63,590 nt of DNA from Acidobacteriota bacterium (GCA_021803035.1 JAJZME010000009.1:1-63590), one strand, 5' to 3'; shown: positions 1 through 8,267, counted from the first letter of the stretch. Notes: generated by a model not told the origin, from the sequence alone. Program-made: numbers and translations.

Positions 1-2
1 CA

Positions 3-23
3 TGGCGGAGAGAGGGGGATTCG
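3..23. repeat. att-like direct repeat of the tRNA-Ser 3' end (outer copy)
   Basis: These 21 nt are identical to 893-913, the last 21 nt of the tRNA-Ser gene (CCA end, acceptor stem, part of the T arm); the two sequences diverge after the shared ATTCG. Duplication of a tRNA 3' end is the classic trace of tyrosine-integrase insertion. Here it would mark the far end of an island lying on the 3' side of the tRNA gene. No integrase gene is visible in the window. Confidence 0.7.
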
Positions 24-106
24 GATTGCCGCTCCGCACTGATTCTAAATAAGTTATTGAAAACGCTAGCCGCTCAAAACGCTAGAAACTGTGGATACGC
101 GGTATT

Positions 107-127
107 TTGGTACGTATTAGGTACACG
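107..127. repeat. inner 21-nt repeat, left copy
   Basis: This 21-nt stretch matches 824-844 in the same orientation at 20 of 21 positions. The core is GTACGTATTAGGTACAC here and GTACGTAATAGGTACAC in the right copy, and is itself a loose palindrome (GTAC...GTAC). It contains the stop codon of the minus-strand gene at 117-425. It may be a recombination core, a target duplication, or a repeat left by a lost element. Confidence 0.65.
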
Positions 128-425
128 GATTCTCGATCTCTTCCGCTTGCCATTTCTTAATTGCATTGAGAAGGATCTCCTTCTCGCTTTCATCCATCTC
201 TGTAATCAAGCCACCAATTCTCATATCTGGCTCGGTACCGATGTCTCGGATTTCTCCATTCGCAATCCAGTATCCAATCAGTTGGGACTCCTCATCTGTC
301 CAAGTTTTTACAGCCCATCCCATCTGACCTTTCTCATTCACCCACATCCACGCATGGATAGTTCTTCCCTCGAAGACACCGCTTCTCTTGACCTTTTTCT
401 CCGGGACAAACCAACGTTCCGCCAT
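117..425 (-). CDS. hypothetical protein, island-borne
   Basis: A 102-residue open frame with no family I recognise. The product is acidic and Trp-rich (MAERWFVPEKK at the N terminus, WMWVNEKGQMGWAV near residue 31), with no signal peptide or membrane segment, so it is probably a small cytoplasmic protein. It has a lower GC content than the flanking chromosome. It is divergent from the gene at 516, and its stop codon falls inside the left 21-nt repeat. The location between tRNA-derived repeats suggests transferred cargo. Whether it is expressed is uncertain. Confidence 0.5.
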   Translation of the reverse strand: MAERWFVPEKKVKRSGVFEGRTIHAWMWVNEKGQMGWAVKTWTDEESQLIGYWIANGEIRDIGTEPDMRIGGLITEMDESEKEILLNAIKKWQAEEIENPCT

Positions 426-515
426 ACATCCCCCTGTGCATAAGTCTATCTTGCAATATCCACCGGATGTGCTTTAGTGGAGGAAAGGTCGAAACGACTA
501 CAAAAAACGAATCGA

Positions 516-821
516 ATGGTAAGAGCAAAATTTGTCGTCAATAGAATTGAGATCACCCAAGGTTATCGACGCATCCGCACGGCTGATGGCAACGACTACG
601 AGAAGAACGAGCGCGATTATCCAAAGACGACGGCGTGCGATCTTCGCACCATCGTTCTCTCACCTGTTTATGCCAACAACGATCCGAAGCATGAGAACTC
701 GCGCTTTTGGGACTCCTCTCCCACTGGCGAAATAAAACTCGGAACCGTGAACCCCGATGCGTGGCAGCAGTTTGAACTCGGAAAGGAATACTATATCGAT
801 TTCACCCCTGCAAATCAGTAG
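516..821 (+). CDS. small hypothetical protein of a type seen in phages and islands
   Basis: The frame could begin at a GTG at 477, but the ATG at 516 gives a 101-residue product starting MVRAKFVV. From memory, this start and the C-terminal pattern (LSPVYANNDPKHENSRFW, then PTGEIKLGTVNP, then FELGKEYYIDFTPA) resemble a widespread small protein of unknown function common in phages and genomic islands. No catalytic motif, signal peptide or membrane segment is visible. The stop codon lies two bases before the right 21-nt repeat. The codon usage is AT-richer than that of the chromosomal genes, which fits transfer. Confidence 0.65.
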   Translation: MVRAKFVVNRIEITQGYRRIRTADGNDYEKNERDYPKTTACDLRTIVLSPVYANNDPKHENSRFWDSSPTGEIKLGTVNPDAWQQFELGKEYYIDFTPANQ

Positions 822-823
822 GA

Positions 824-844
824 TTGGTACGTAATAGGTACACG
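824..844. repeat. inner 21-nt repeat, right copy
   Basis: Direct repeat partner of 107-127 with one mismatch (A/T at the centre). Together the pair brackets the two divergent small genes. It lies 49 bp from the end of the tRNA-Ser gene. Confidence 0.65.
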
Positions 845-854
845 CCAAACGCAA

Positions 855-878
855 AAACCGCGCTAACATGCGCGGTTT
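855..878 (-). terminator. Rho-independent terminator of tRNA-Ser
   Basis: On the minus strand an 8-bp stem (AAACCGCG paired with CGCGGTTT, loop of 8) ends in a run of five T, 15 nt beyond the tRNA 3' end. The position and strand fit termination of the tRNA transcript. Confidence 0.7.
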
Positions 879-892
879 CAATTACATGATTC

Positions 893-985
893 TGGCGGAG
901 AGAGGGGGATTCGAACCCCCGATAGAGCTTTTGACCCTATAACGGTTTAGCAAACCGCCGCCTTCAGCCACTCGGCCATCTCTCC
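893..985 (-). tRNA. tRNA-Ser(GCU)
   Basis: The minus-strand sequence starts GGAGAGATGGCCGAGTGG and folds as a class II tRNA. It has an acceptor stem GGAGAGA/TCTCTCC, an anticodon loop TTGCTAA (anticodon GCT, reading AGC/AGU), a long variable arm, a T loop with TTCGAAT, and an encoded CCA end. The length is 93 nt, normal for tRNA-Ser. Its 3' end is duplicated at 3-23, marking it as an integration target. Confidence 0.96.
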
Positions 986-998
986 GGTTCTTTGTCGG

Positions 999-1004
999 AT
1001 TATA
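999..1004 (-). promoter_or_regulatory. -10 element of the tRNA-Ser promoter
   Basis: A perfect TATAAT on the minus strand lies 13 nt upstream of the tRNA 5' end, the distance expected for a short leader. No good -35 hexamer is seen at 16-18 nt spacing, so only the -10 is claimed. Confidence 0.5.
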
Positions 1005-1151
1005 CCGGAAGTTGACAACCGCGGCGCAGATTACCCAAAAGTCGAAGCCCGTGTGCGCCTGTTTCGAGCCTGCCGCTGCGCACACCTCACACCTTCCGCG
1101 CAATCCACTTTTCGCCCCGTGCACCGGACAGGTATCTTTAGATGCACACGG

Positions 1152-2495
1152 ATGCGTTTCCCCTCCCAACCCGCACGGAAGAGGATGTACCTTCTGCCGC
1201 TCATCGCCGCCACGTACTTCATGGTCTCCGGCGGCCCATATGGCATCGAAGACATTCTCGGCGGAGCCGGTTTTGGGTGGGCCATTCTGATCCTGCTGGT
1301 GCTGCCGGTCGTCTGGAGCCTGCCCACGGCCTTGATGATCGGGGAATTGACCAGCGCCATTCCCGCCGAAGGCGGCTTTTACGTCTGGGTGCGGCGCGCC
1401 ATGGGCCCCTTTTGGGGCTATCAGGAGAGCTGGCTATCACTTACGGCAAGCATCTTTGACATGGCCCTCTACCCGGCGATCTTCGTTCTTTACCTGGGCA
1501 AGTTCAGCCCGTCCCTCACCGTCGGCTGGAAGGGTTACGCCTGGTCCCTCGCCGTGGTGGTGCTCTGCTCGCTGTGGAACCTGCTGGGCGCACCGCGTGT
1601 GGGCGAGGACGCCATCTGGATGTCCGCCCTGCTGCTGGCACCTTTCGCGGTGTTTGTATGCCTGTGCATCTGGCATGCAATGACACTGCATCCGGTCATT
1701 CACTGGGGTGGCCATGGCGCCGGAGCGGGATTCTCGACCGCCATCCTGGTGGCCCTGTGGAACTACATGGGCTGGGACAACGCTTCCACCGTGGCGCAGG
1801 AGGTCGAAAATCCGCAGCGCAACTATCCGCGCGCCATGATGGCCTCCGTCGTTATTGTCGCCGTCAGCTACGTTCTGCCTCTGGCGGCGATGGCCTTGGC
1901 AGGCCTGCACGCGGGCAGCTTCTCCACTGGAGACTGGACCGTTGCGGCCGCCAGGGTGGGTGGCCCGCTGCTTGGTCTGGCGGTGGTTGCTGGGGGCTGC
2001 ATTACTGGTGTCGGCATGTTCAATGCACTGGTGATGAGCTACACGCGCCTGCCTATGGCTATGGCCCAGGGCGGCATGTTGCCGCGCGCACTGGCCCGAA
2101 CCAACAGTCGCGGCGCGCCGTGGGTAAGCGTGCTGGCCTGCGGACTAGCCTGGGCACTGGCGCTCAATCTGTCTTTTGCGCCCTTGATCTCGATTGACTT
2201 GATTCTCTACGGCACCAGTCTGCTGCTGGAATTTGCGGCGCTGATCGTTCTGCGCATCCGCGAACCCGGTTTGCCACGGCCATTCAGGGCCGGCAACATG
2301 GCTCTAGTCTGCCTGCTCAGCGCCTGTCCGGCTGTGCTGATCGCATACGCACTTTACGTCTCGCGCAGCGAAAAACTGATCGGCTCAGTGTCGGCCTTGC
2401 TCTTTGCGGCGCTGATCGGACTGCTTGGACCTGTGTTCTATTGGATGACCTCGTCACGCAGAGTTGCGCGGGCGGCCTCTGAAGCAGCGGACTGA
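1152..2495 (+). CDS. APC-superfamily amino acid/polyamine permease
   Basis: A 447-residue multi-spanning membrane protein with about twelve hydrophobic segments. The first helix carries the APC-type unwound motif SGGPYGIEDILG (residues 26-37), where the Gly-rich break binds the substrate backbone. IPAEGGFYVWVRRA follows helix 2, and the NYMGWDN and QEVENPQRNYPRA region follows helix 6, all typical of the family. It should import an amino acid or amine by cation symport; the substrate cannot be read from the sequence. The frame extends upstream to 1053, but that segment lacks membrane-protein character, so I prefer the ATG at 1152 (ATG 1185 is also possible). It stands alone, convergent with ppa. 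Confidence 0.85.
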   Translation: MRFPSQPARKRMYLLPLIAATYFMVSGGPYGIEDILGGAGFGWAILILLVLPVVWSLPTALMIGELTSAIPAEGGFYVWVRRAMGPFWGYQESWLSLTASIFDMALYPAIFVLYLGKFSPSLTVGWKGYAWSLAVVVLCSLWNLLGAPRVGEDAIWMSALLLAPFAVFVCLCIWHAMTLHPVIHWGGHGAGAGFSTAILVALWNYMGWDNASTVAQEVENPQRNYPRAMMASVVIVAVSYVLPLAAMALAGLHAGSFSTGDWTVAAARVGGPLLGLAVVAGGCITGVGMFNALVMSYTRLPMAMAQGGMLPRALARTNSRGAPWVSVLACGLAWALALNLSFAPLISIDLILYGTSLLLEFAALIVLRIREPGLPRPFRAGNMALVCLLSACPAVLIAYALYVSRSEKLIGSVSALLFAALIGLLGPVFYWMTSSRRVARAASEAAD

Positions 2496-2547
2496 GAACG
2501 ATTCGCCGGGTCGTCCCTGAAGGCCTCCATCTGAATGGACTTCTACC

Positions 2548-3108
2548 CTACACCGCAATCTTTTGTTCGCTCTTGTGCTGTTTCGCGCGAGTATCTTGAA
2601 AAGCCTTGATTGCAGCCGCCACGTGGTCGCGAGCGTAGGAGGCATCATGCCATCCTATGATCTCTACGCGCTTTCCCTCAAGGTCTTTATAGATGGAAAA
2701 GAAGTGGGTGATTTCCTTGAGCAGGTGGGGATAAATATCGGTGTAGTTCCAGATATTTGCGAAGCGGGGATTGTTTTTGCCCACAGCCAGCACTTTTTCA
2801 TCGAGGATGCCCTGGTCGAGCATTTCCAGCAGTCCGATGGGACGCACCTCCTGCACGCAGCCCGGAAAGCTCGGATCAGAGACGAGCACAAGCACGTCCA
2901 GCGGGTCTCCATCGTCGCTCAGCGAGGAAGGGATGAACCCGTAATCTCCCGGATAGTGGACCGGCGAGTGCAGATTTCGGTCCAGTTTGAAGACATGCAG
3001 ATGCTTGTCATACTCAAACTTCTGGGTGCCATCCTTTGGTATTTCAATCACTGCCCGAAATGCTTCGGGGGCATGGTCTCCGACCGGAAGCTCCAAATAG
3101 TTGACCAT
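2548..3108 (-). CDS. ppa: inorganic pyrophosphatase, family I
   Basis: Hydrolyses PPi to two phosphates in the cytoplasm, pulling biosynthetic reactions forward. At 186 residues it has normal bacterial length. The family signature DDGDPLD (65-71) supplies metal-binding aspartates, and the upstream HYPGDYGFIP (51-60) is the conserved active-site segment. The minus-strand start is preceded by GAAGGAGA about 13 nt away. It is divergent from purS with a 111-bp shared control region. Soluble PPase activity would compete for PPi with the PPi-type phosphofructokinase encoded at 11605. Confidence 0.95.
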   Translation of the reverse strand: MVNYLELPVGDHAPEAFRAVIEIPKDGTQKFEYDKHLHVFKLDRNLHSPVHYPGDYGFIPSSLSDDGDPLDVLVLVSDPSFPGCVQEVRPIGLLEMLDQGILDEKVLAVGKNNPRFANIWNYTDIYPHLLKEITHFFSIYKDLEGKRVEIIGWHDASYARDHVAAAIKAFQDTRAKQHKSEQKIAV

Positions 3109-3219
3109 AATAGACTTGTATCTCCTTCAAGGTTTAAGGAAAGCGTCGCCGGCTTGGGTCGCTGTGCCGACAGTGAATCCACGGCGAATCAGGTACCGGA
3201 GGTAATATAATCACCGATA

Positions 3220-3465
3220 ATGAAGGCTCATGTCTATGTCACTCTGAAGGCTTCTGTTCTGGACCCTCAAGGCCAGACGATCTACAACGCTCTGCGCAAG
3301 ATGGGATACTCAGGCGTCGAAAGCGTGCGCCAGGGCAAGTATTTCACCATTTCGCTCGCTCAGGGGATAAGCGCCGAGGCTGCCCGCGACGAAGTCGAGC
3401 GCATCGCCCGCGATGTCCTCACCAATCCCGTCATCGAAGAATTCAACTACAAGATCGAAGAATGA
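3220..3465 (+). CDS. purS: phosphoribosylformylglycinamidine synthase subunit PurS
   Basis: An 81-residue protein beginning MKAHVYVTLKASVLDPQG, the standard PurS pattern, followed by RKMGYSGVESVRQGKYF and ending in the acidic tail usual for the family. PurS bridges PurQ (glutaminase) and small-type PurL in the fourth step of purine synthesis, FGAR to FGAM. In many genomes it sits directly upstream of purQ and purL; here no pur gene follows within the window, so its partners must be encoded elsewhere. It is divergent from ppa. Confidence 0.92.
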   Translation: MKAHVYVTLKASVLDPQGQTIYNALRKMGYSGVESVRQGKYFTISLAQGISAEAARDEVERIARDVLTNPVIEEFNYKIEE

Positions 3466-3754
3466 TTTAGCCTGGCAGGCCTTCTGAAGCGCGGCTGGCC
3501 GCTATTTGGCCGTGCTGGAAGATGCTGTGGAGTGGGGACGCAGCGAAGGTGCCGCCGGCTGTGCGCGGCTCAGGCGTGGCTTGACATGCTTGCCATTGCT
3601 GAAAGCTAGGGTTGACGGGCAGATCATCGCCCACTGAAAACGTTTCTCAATTTTCCGGCGGCCGGCCCGGCAGCAATCGCACCGGCACGAGTAAAGGTAT
3701 TCTTCATAGGGCTGGCAAGCCGTCCTGCCAAAATCTCCAGGGAGGTCCTTCACC

Positions 3755-6724
3755 ATGTTCAGCAATGCGGCTAAACACGCGACCATAGCTCTATCGCTTC
3801 TCGGCATTGGCGCGTTCCCGCAAATCCCCGCGTACGGAGCGGCGCCGGCTGGTGCGGCGGCTGCGCATCAGGCGGTAGCTGAAAAGGCGCTCGGGATCGT
3901 CTCCGGAATTCATGGCACATGGTCGCAAATGCCGGGCAACATCGTCACCGGGGGAATGACCAAAGGCGCGCTGGTCGGCAACGGGAGCGTCGGCGTGGCC
4001 TTGGGCGGAATTCCGGAAAAGCAGGAATACTACATCGGCCGCGATGACTTCTGGAGCATCCTGCGGGGGCGCGTCATGCCCGTCGGCCGCTTGCAACTGA
4101 CCATTTCCGCCTTGCAGGGCGCCTCCACCGCATTGCGGGAGAACATCGCCCCGGCCGACGTGACCGCCAGATTCACTGAAGGTTCTTACGCGCTGCAATC
4201 CCGCTCCTGGGTCGCCGACGGAAAGAACCTCTTTGTCCTCGAATTGCAAAATCCCGGCGCAGAAGCCTTGCCGGTACGCGCTGCCATCTTCGACGCCTTC
4301 GGACACAAAGACCGGGCAACTCTCAGCGGAACCTCTGGCGACATTCGCTGGCTCAAAGTCTCACCTGAAGTCGTTCACGCAACCATTGGCGGCTCATCGG
4401 ATGGAATCGTCACGGCGCCGGACACCCTCATCCGCTCCGTTCAGGTTTTTGCCGGCGCCTCCGCCAAATTGCTGACAGATCCCCAGGCAAAGCCTCTTTA
4501 TGCCTGGGAATCGAAGGCCGGTTTAACTGGCGCAAGCAGAACAGCCGATGGAAAGAGGCCGCCCGCATTCTCATGCGGCGATATCATCATGCCCCAGCGC
4601 CGCTTTACCGTGCAGGCGACCATGCACGCGGGCCGCGCGAATGGTGAGGCCGTCATCTTCTCCTCGCTGGTCAGTCACCGCTGGATGAAGCACGCCGAAC
4701 AGGTTTCCGATCCGTTCGGCAGCGTTTATGGTCACGATGTTCCCCGGGTTCAGGGAGCGGCAGCGGGATTCATCGTCTATCTTTCGCAGGGCCGGCTGTC
4801 CGCCAATCTGAACGGCACGGTTGTCACGGCCAATCGCCCGGTTCCGCTGCATCGGTGGATCCGCGTTGCCGTTGCCTATAACGGCAACAAAATGGTTCTG
4901 CTGCTGAACGGATCGCAGGTAGGCGAAACCACCAACTTCCCGGCCGCGGCGCAGGTGATGGGCCCCAAGTGGGAATGGGCCGCAACGCATCCCGGCGATC
5001 CGCAGATTCCCTTCGATGGCATTGCGCCTGAGGGAATCCTGGCCATGCGCATCATCGGCGCGCGTGTCTCCACCGGCAACGGAACCATGCAATTCACAAT
5101 TCCCGCCCGTGGGCGCGTGATCGCGGTCGTTGCCGTCATGGATAACCGCGACTCGGCCGGGTATTTTTCCGCGGCGATCTCCGATCTCCAACAGACAAAT
5201 CCGGACACTATCGCCGCAAGCTGGTCGCATCATCTGGCATGGTGGCGCAACTTCTGGTCCAGGTCGTTTGTCGAGATACCGGATAGGACCGTCCAGTCCT
5301 GGTGGTATGGATCGCTCTATGTGCTGGCGTCCTGCAGCAGGCCCGGCAATGTGGCGCCGGGACTTTGGGGCAACTGGATCACTTCTGCAGGCAGTTGGTG
5401 GCGAGGCGATTTCACGCTGGATTACAACTATGAAGCGCCATTCTGGGCCGCCTTTCCGACCAACCACGTAAGTCTCGCCGAACCTTACGACGCGCCGCTG
5501 CTGGCCTGGGTCCAACGCGGACGCGGGCTGGCCATGAAGCTGCACGATCACGGACTGATCTATTACGCCCATCTTGCTCCATCGCCCGGCTGGAGCGCCG
5601 ACAACATGCGGTCGCTGGATCAGAAAAGCGATGCGCTGTTTGCAGCCGTGAACTGCATCCAGCGCTGGCGCTACACACAAGATGCCGCCTACGCGCGCAA
5701 AATGTGGCCCTTCCTGACCGGCGTGGCGGATTTCTGGGACCACGATCTGAAACTGGTCAACGGACGGTATGTCGATTTCAACGATGCCGCCGACGAGCAC
5801 ATGTGGGGACCGGCCGATGATGTCAATCCAGCCACCACCATCGGCTTTCTCAGGATGCTGTACCCGGCGCTCATCGACATGAGCTACCAGTTGCACACGG
5901 GGCAGGATATGCGCGAGATCTGGCTCAACATCTTTTCGCGCCTGAGCGGTTTGCCCATCGCGCCGGCCGACAGTGTCGCGGCCATCCGCAAGGCCGTTGG
6001 GAATAACATCCCCGCCGGAGCCATGGTCATCCTGCAAAGCCAGCACGGCATGCAGTGGGTGCATCTCAACAAAGGCGATCGCTTTGCGGCCAATCCACCG
6101 GTTGAGCTCTCAGGCTCTTCGGCCGGGATGAATTCCCTGCAAGCCGTATTTCCGGCCTGGAATGTCGGCCTCGAGAGCAGCCCGGCTCTTCGTCAGGCGG
6201 CACAGAACACGGTCAATTACACGCGCCTCTGGTACGACAAGAACGACACGTCCAGCTTCTATCCCGCCGCGGCAGACGCCGGTTTCAATCCCGATTCGAT
6301 CCTCAGGCATCTTGACCTGCTAGTGACGCACATCGGCTACCCGAACTTCGCCTACAACATTGGTAACGGCGGCATCGAAAACGAAGCGACGGTGCCCACA
6401 ACCATCTCCGCAATGCTGCTCCAGAGCTACCAGAAGTACATTCATGTCTTCGCAGACTGGCCGAAAAATCAGAATGCCTCGTTCGGAAATCTGTTAGCCG
6501 TCGGCGACTTTCTGGTCTCAAGCCGGATTGCCAGCGGACGCGTGTCGTATGTGCGCATTACCAGCCGGCACGGCGGCATGTGCAAGCTTGCCAATCCCTG
6601 GGGATCGACTCAGGCCGTGCAGTTACGCATCGCCGGAAAACAAACCCAGGTGTTGCACGGCGCAGTGCTGAGAATTCCGACGCAGGTTGGTGAGCGGCTC
6701 CAATTCACGCCCATAAATGAGTAA
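3755..6724 (+). CDS. secreted GH95-like glycoside hydrolase with an inserted LamG-like domain
   Basis: A 989-residue protein with an N-terminal signal peptide (hydrophobic to about residue 28). The N-terminal beta-rich region contains GGMTKGALVGNGSVGVALGG (about 58-77), resembling the start of GH95 and related alpha/alpha-barrel enzymes. Around residues 265-445 a concanavalin/LamG-like beta module is suggested by LSANLNGTVV, HRWIRVAVAYNG and MVLLLNGSQVGE. The C-terminal half is rich in aromatics and acids (WWRGDFTLDYNYEAPFW, DFNDAADEHMWGP, NIGNGGIENEATVP) as in (alpha/alpha)6-barrel hydrolases. The likely role is exo-acting removal of fucose or a related sugar from plant polysaccharide outside the cytoplasm. 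AGGGAGG lies upstream of the ATG. The exact family and substrate are uncertain. Confidence 0.65.
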   Translation: MFSNAAKHATIALSLLGIGAFPQIPAYGAAPAGAAAAHQAVAEKALGIVSGIHGTWSQMPGNIVTGGMTKGALVGNGSVGVALGGIPEKQEYYIGRDDFWSILRGRVMPVGRLQLTISALQGASTALRENIAPADVTARFTEGSYALQSRSWVADGKNLFVLELQNPGAEALPVRAAIFDAFGHKDRATLSGTSGDIRWLKVSPEVVHATIGGSSDGIVTAPDTLIRSVQVFAGASAKLLTDPQAKPLYAWESKAGLTGASRTADGKRPPAFSCGDIIMPQRRFTVQATMHAGRANGEAVIFSSLVSHRWMKHAEQVSDPFGSVYGHDVPRVQGAAAGFIVYLSQGRLSANLNGTVVTANRPVPLHRWIRVAVAYNGNKMVLLLNGSQVGETTNFPAAAQVMGPKWEWAATHPGDPQIPFDGIAPEGILAMRIIGARVSTGNGTMQFTIPARGRVIAVVAVMDNRDSAGYFSAAISDLQQTNPDTIAASWSHHLAWWRNFWSRSFVEIPDRTVQSWWYGSLYVLASCSRPGNVAPGLWGNWITSAGSWWRGDFTLDYNYEAPFWAAFPTNHVSLAEPYDAPLLAWVQRGRGLAMKLHDHGLIYYAHLAPSPGWSADNMRSLDQKSDALFAAVNCIQRWRYTQDAAYARKMWPFLTGVADFWDHDLKLVNGRYVDFNDAADEHMWGPADDVNPATTIGFLRMLYPALIDMSYQLHTGQDMREIWLNIFSRLSGLPIAPADSVAAIRKAVGNNIPAGAMVILQSQHGMQWVHLNKGDRFAANPPVELSGSSAGMNSLQAVFPAWNVGLESSPALRQAAQNTVNYTRLWYDKNDTSSFYPAAADAGFNPDSILRHLDLLVTHIGYPNFAYNIGNGGIENEATVPTTISAMLLQSYQKYIHVFADWPKNQNASFGNLLAVGDFLVSSRIASGRVSYVRITSRHGGMCKLANPWGSTQAVQLRIAGKQTQVLHGAVLRIPTQVGERLQFTPINE

Positions 6725-6871
6725 TTCCATGATCAGCGCGTGAAAGCATGGCCAAGCTGCCGCGCGCGCGGATTCTCCGCCGCCCGCAAACGGCATCGAC
6801 GGCCGTATTACAATGCAGAGGGTGTTGGCCTACGGCGAACATCGCCCGCTTCGGTTAGAGGAGGTTGTTGC

Positions 6872-6973
6872 ATGAGACCGTCCACGCTGCTTGCCATCCT
6901 CACCGACATCCATCTCTGGGTTCCGGTTACCATCCTGATTTTCGGGGTCTGCCTGCTCTTTTATCTAAGGTGA
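6872..6973 (+). CDS. 33-residue membrane mini-protein upstream of the sugar transporter
   Basis: ATG at 6872 follows GAGGAGG and opens a 33-codon frame ending TGA at 6971-6973. The product has an N-terminal soluble stub (MRPSTLLAILTDIHLW) and one clear membrane helix (VPVTILIFGVCLLFYL) ending in Arg. The stop lies 4 bp before the transporter ATG at 6978, and the transporter's own Shine-Dalgarno (TAAGGTG) overlaps the end of this frame, so translation is probably coupled. It may be an accessory helix of the transporter or a leader whose translation opens the next start site. It looks genuine because it has a strong ribosome site and a clean helix. Confidence 0.6.
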   Translation: MRPSTLLAILTDIHLWVPVTILIFGVCLLFYLR

Positions 6974-6977
6974 ATGC

Positions 6978-8267
6978 ATGAGCACGACAGCCGCCCGCTT
7001 GCGCTCTCCCCGCTCCTTGCACCAGATGGGTGTCTTTTGCGGCCTTGCCGCGGGCGCATGGCTGGGTGCTGCCGAAGCACCCACCAAGCTTGTCCAGACC
7101 GGCATCTCTCCCTTTGTCATCACCCTGGGCATGGTCTCAGGCGTTTTCGTCGCTCGCTGGACAGTGCCCATGTTGCTGAAGGGCTCAGGCTTTCTTTTCG
7201 AGGACCTCAAGCAGAACGCACACCTTATCATCTGGGCGTTGCTCGCGGGCATGCTCTGGGTGGTGGCGAACACGCTGACGGTCTTTGCGATTCGCGATGT
7301 AGGTCTCGCAATCGCCTTTCCGCTCTGGAACACGAATTCGCTGGTCGGTATTCTCTGGGGCTGGCTCTTCTTCAATGAACTGCGCGGGGCGGGAAAGAAA
7401 GGCTGGGTGAAGGTTCTGGGCGGCGCTGCTGCAATCGTCGCCGGCACAAGCATGCTGGCCTACACCTCAACGCAGGCGAACGCGGCGGACCACTACCGGG
7501 CCATCCAAGGCATTTGTGCCGCCCTGGGCGCCGGCATCCTTTGGGGAACGCAATATATTCCCTATCGCAAGGCCTATATAAGCGGCATGAATCCGCTCTC
7601 GTTTGTCACCATGATTGCCTGCGGTGAATTGATCGCAGCGGTGGCGCTGGGCGCATTCTTCCAGGGCGGCTTTGTGCCGCTCTTCAGCCACCTGGCGGCA
7701 GCCCGGACCGTGCTTTTCTGGCTTTTTCTGGGCGGATTCTGTTGGGTTTTCGGAGACCTCTTTCAGCAATATGCCGCCAAATACATTGGGATCGGTCGCG
7801 GAATTCCGCTGTCGAACACCAATCAATTGTGGGGCATGGCCTGGGGCGCGCTTGTCTTTGGTGAATTCTCTAATCTCAGCGCTTCGCCCATCATCACGGT
7901 TGTCACCGGCTCTCTGATCATGATTGCCGGAGCTGCCGCCATTTCCTTAGCCTCCGCTTCATCGTCCGAGTTAACCTCGTGGACGGCCGCAATGAACCGC
8001 GAATGTAGCCGCTACTCCCTCGATCCACTACGTGTGGCCAGGTCGGTCGCGGGAGACCACGACTTAAACCACCGCGGCAGAACTGGCCGCCGTTGGGAGA
8101 TACTCGCTTTGCTTGGTGTTCTGGCAGTGCTGGTGAGCCTGGCTTTGATCGCGCATTATCCAGCTATCGCTGTCAACACTGCGTGGATGTTCATCCTCAT
8201 CGCGGCTGCCCTGCTGCTGCTCGGAGCCAGCGGCACGCTGCTCTGGCGCCGTACTCGTTTTTCCTAG
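6978..8267 (+). CDS. GRP/RhaT-type sugar transporter (DMT superfamily)
   Basis: A 429-residue integral membrane protein made of two repeats of about five helices. LWGTQYIPYRKAYISGMNPLSF (mid-protein) and the repeated G/P-rich segments AIAFPLWNTNSLVGILWGW and GIPLSNTNQLWGMAWGALVF match the GRP (glucose/ribose porter, RhaT-like) pattern. It should take up a monosaccharide, perhaps rhamnose- or glucose-like, by proton symport. The segment between residues 330 and 372 is a hydrophilic linker before two extra C-terminal helices, longer than the typical 290-340-residue member. It is coupled to the mini-ORF at 6872. Confidence 0.8.
   Translation: MSTTAARLRSPRSLHQMGVFCGLAAGAWLGAAEAPTKLVQTGISPFVITLGMVSGVFVARWTVPMLLKGSGFLFEDLKQNAHLIIWALLAGMLWVVANTLTVFAIRDVGLAIAFPLWNTNSLVGILWGWLFFNELRGAGKKGWVKVLGGAAAIVAGTSMLAYTSTQANAADHYRAIQGICAALGAGILWGTQYIPYRKAYISGMNPLSFVTMIACGELIAAVALGAFFQGGFVPLFSHLAAARTVLFWLFLGGFCWVFGDLFQQYAAKYIGIGRGIPLSNTNQLWGMAWGALVFGEFSNLSASPIITVVTGSLIMIAGAAAISLASASSSELTSWTAAMNRECSRYSLDPLRVARSVAGDHDLNHRGRTGRRWEILALLGVLAVLVSLALIAHYPAIAVNTAWMFILIAAALLLLGASGTLLWRRTRFS

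Noticed and set aside
4571..6064. Long minus-strand open frame opposite the GH95-like gene
   Set aside because: It is a GC-rich antisense shadow with Arg/His/Gly-rich random composition and no ribosome site or family pattern.
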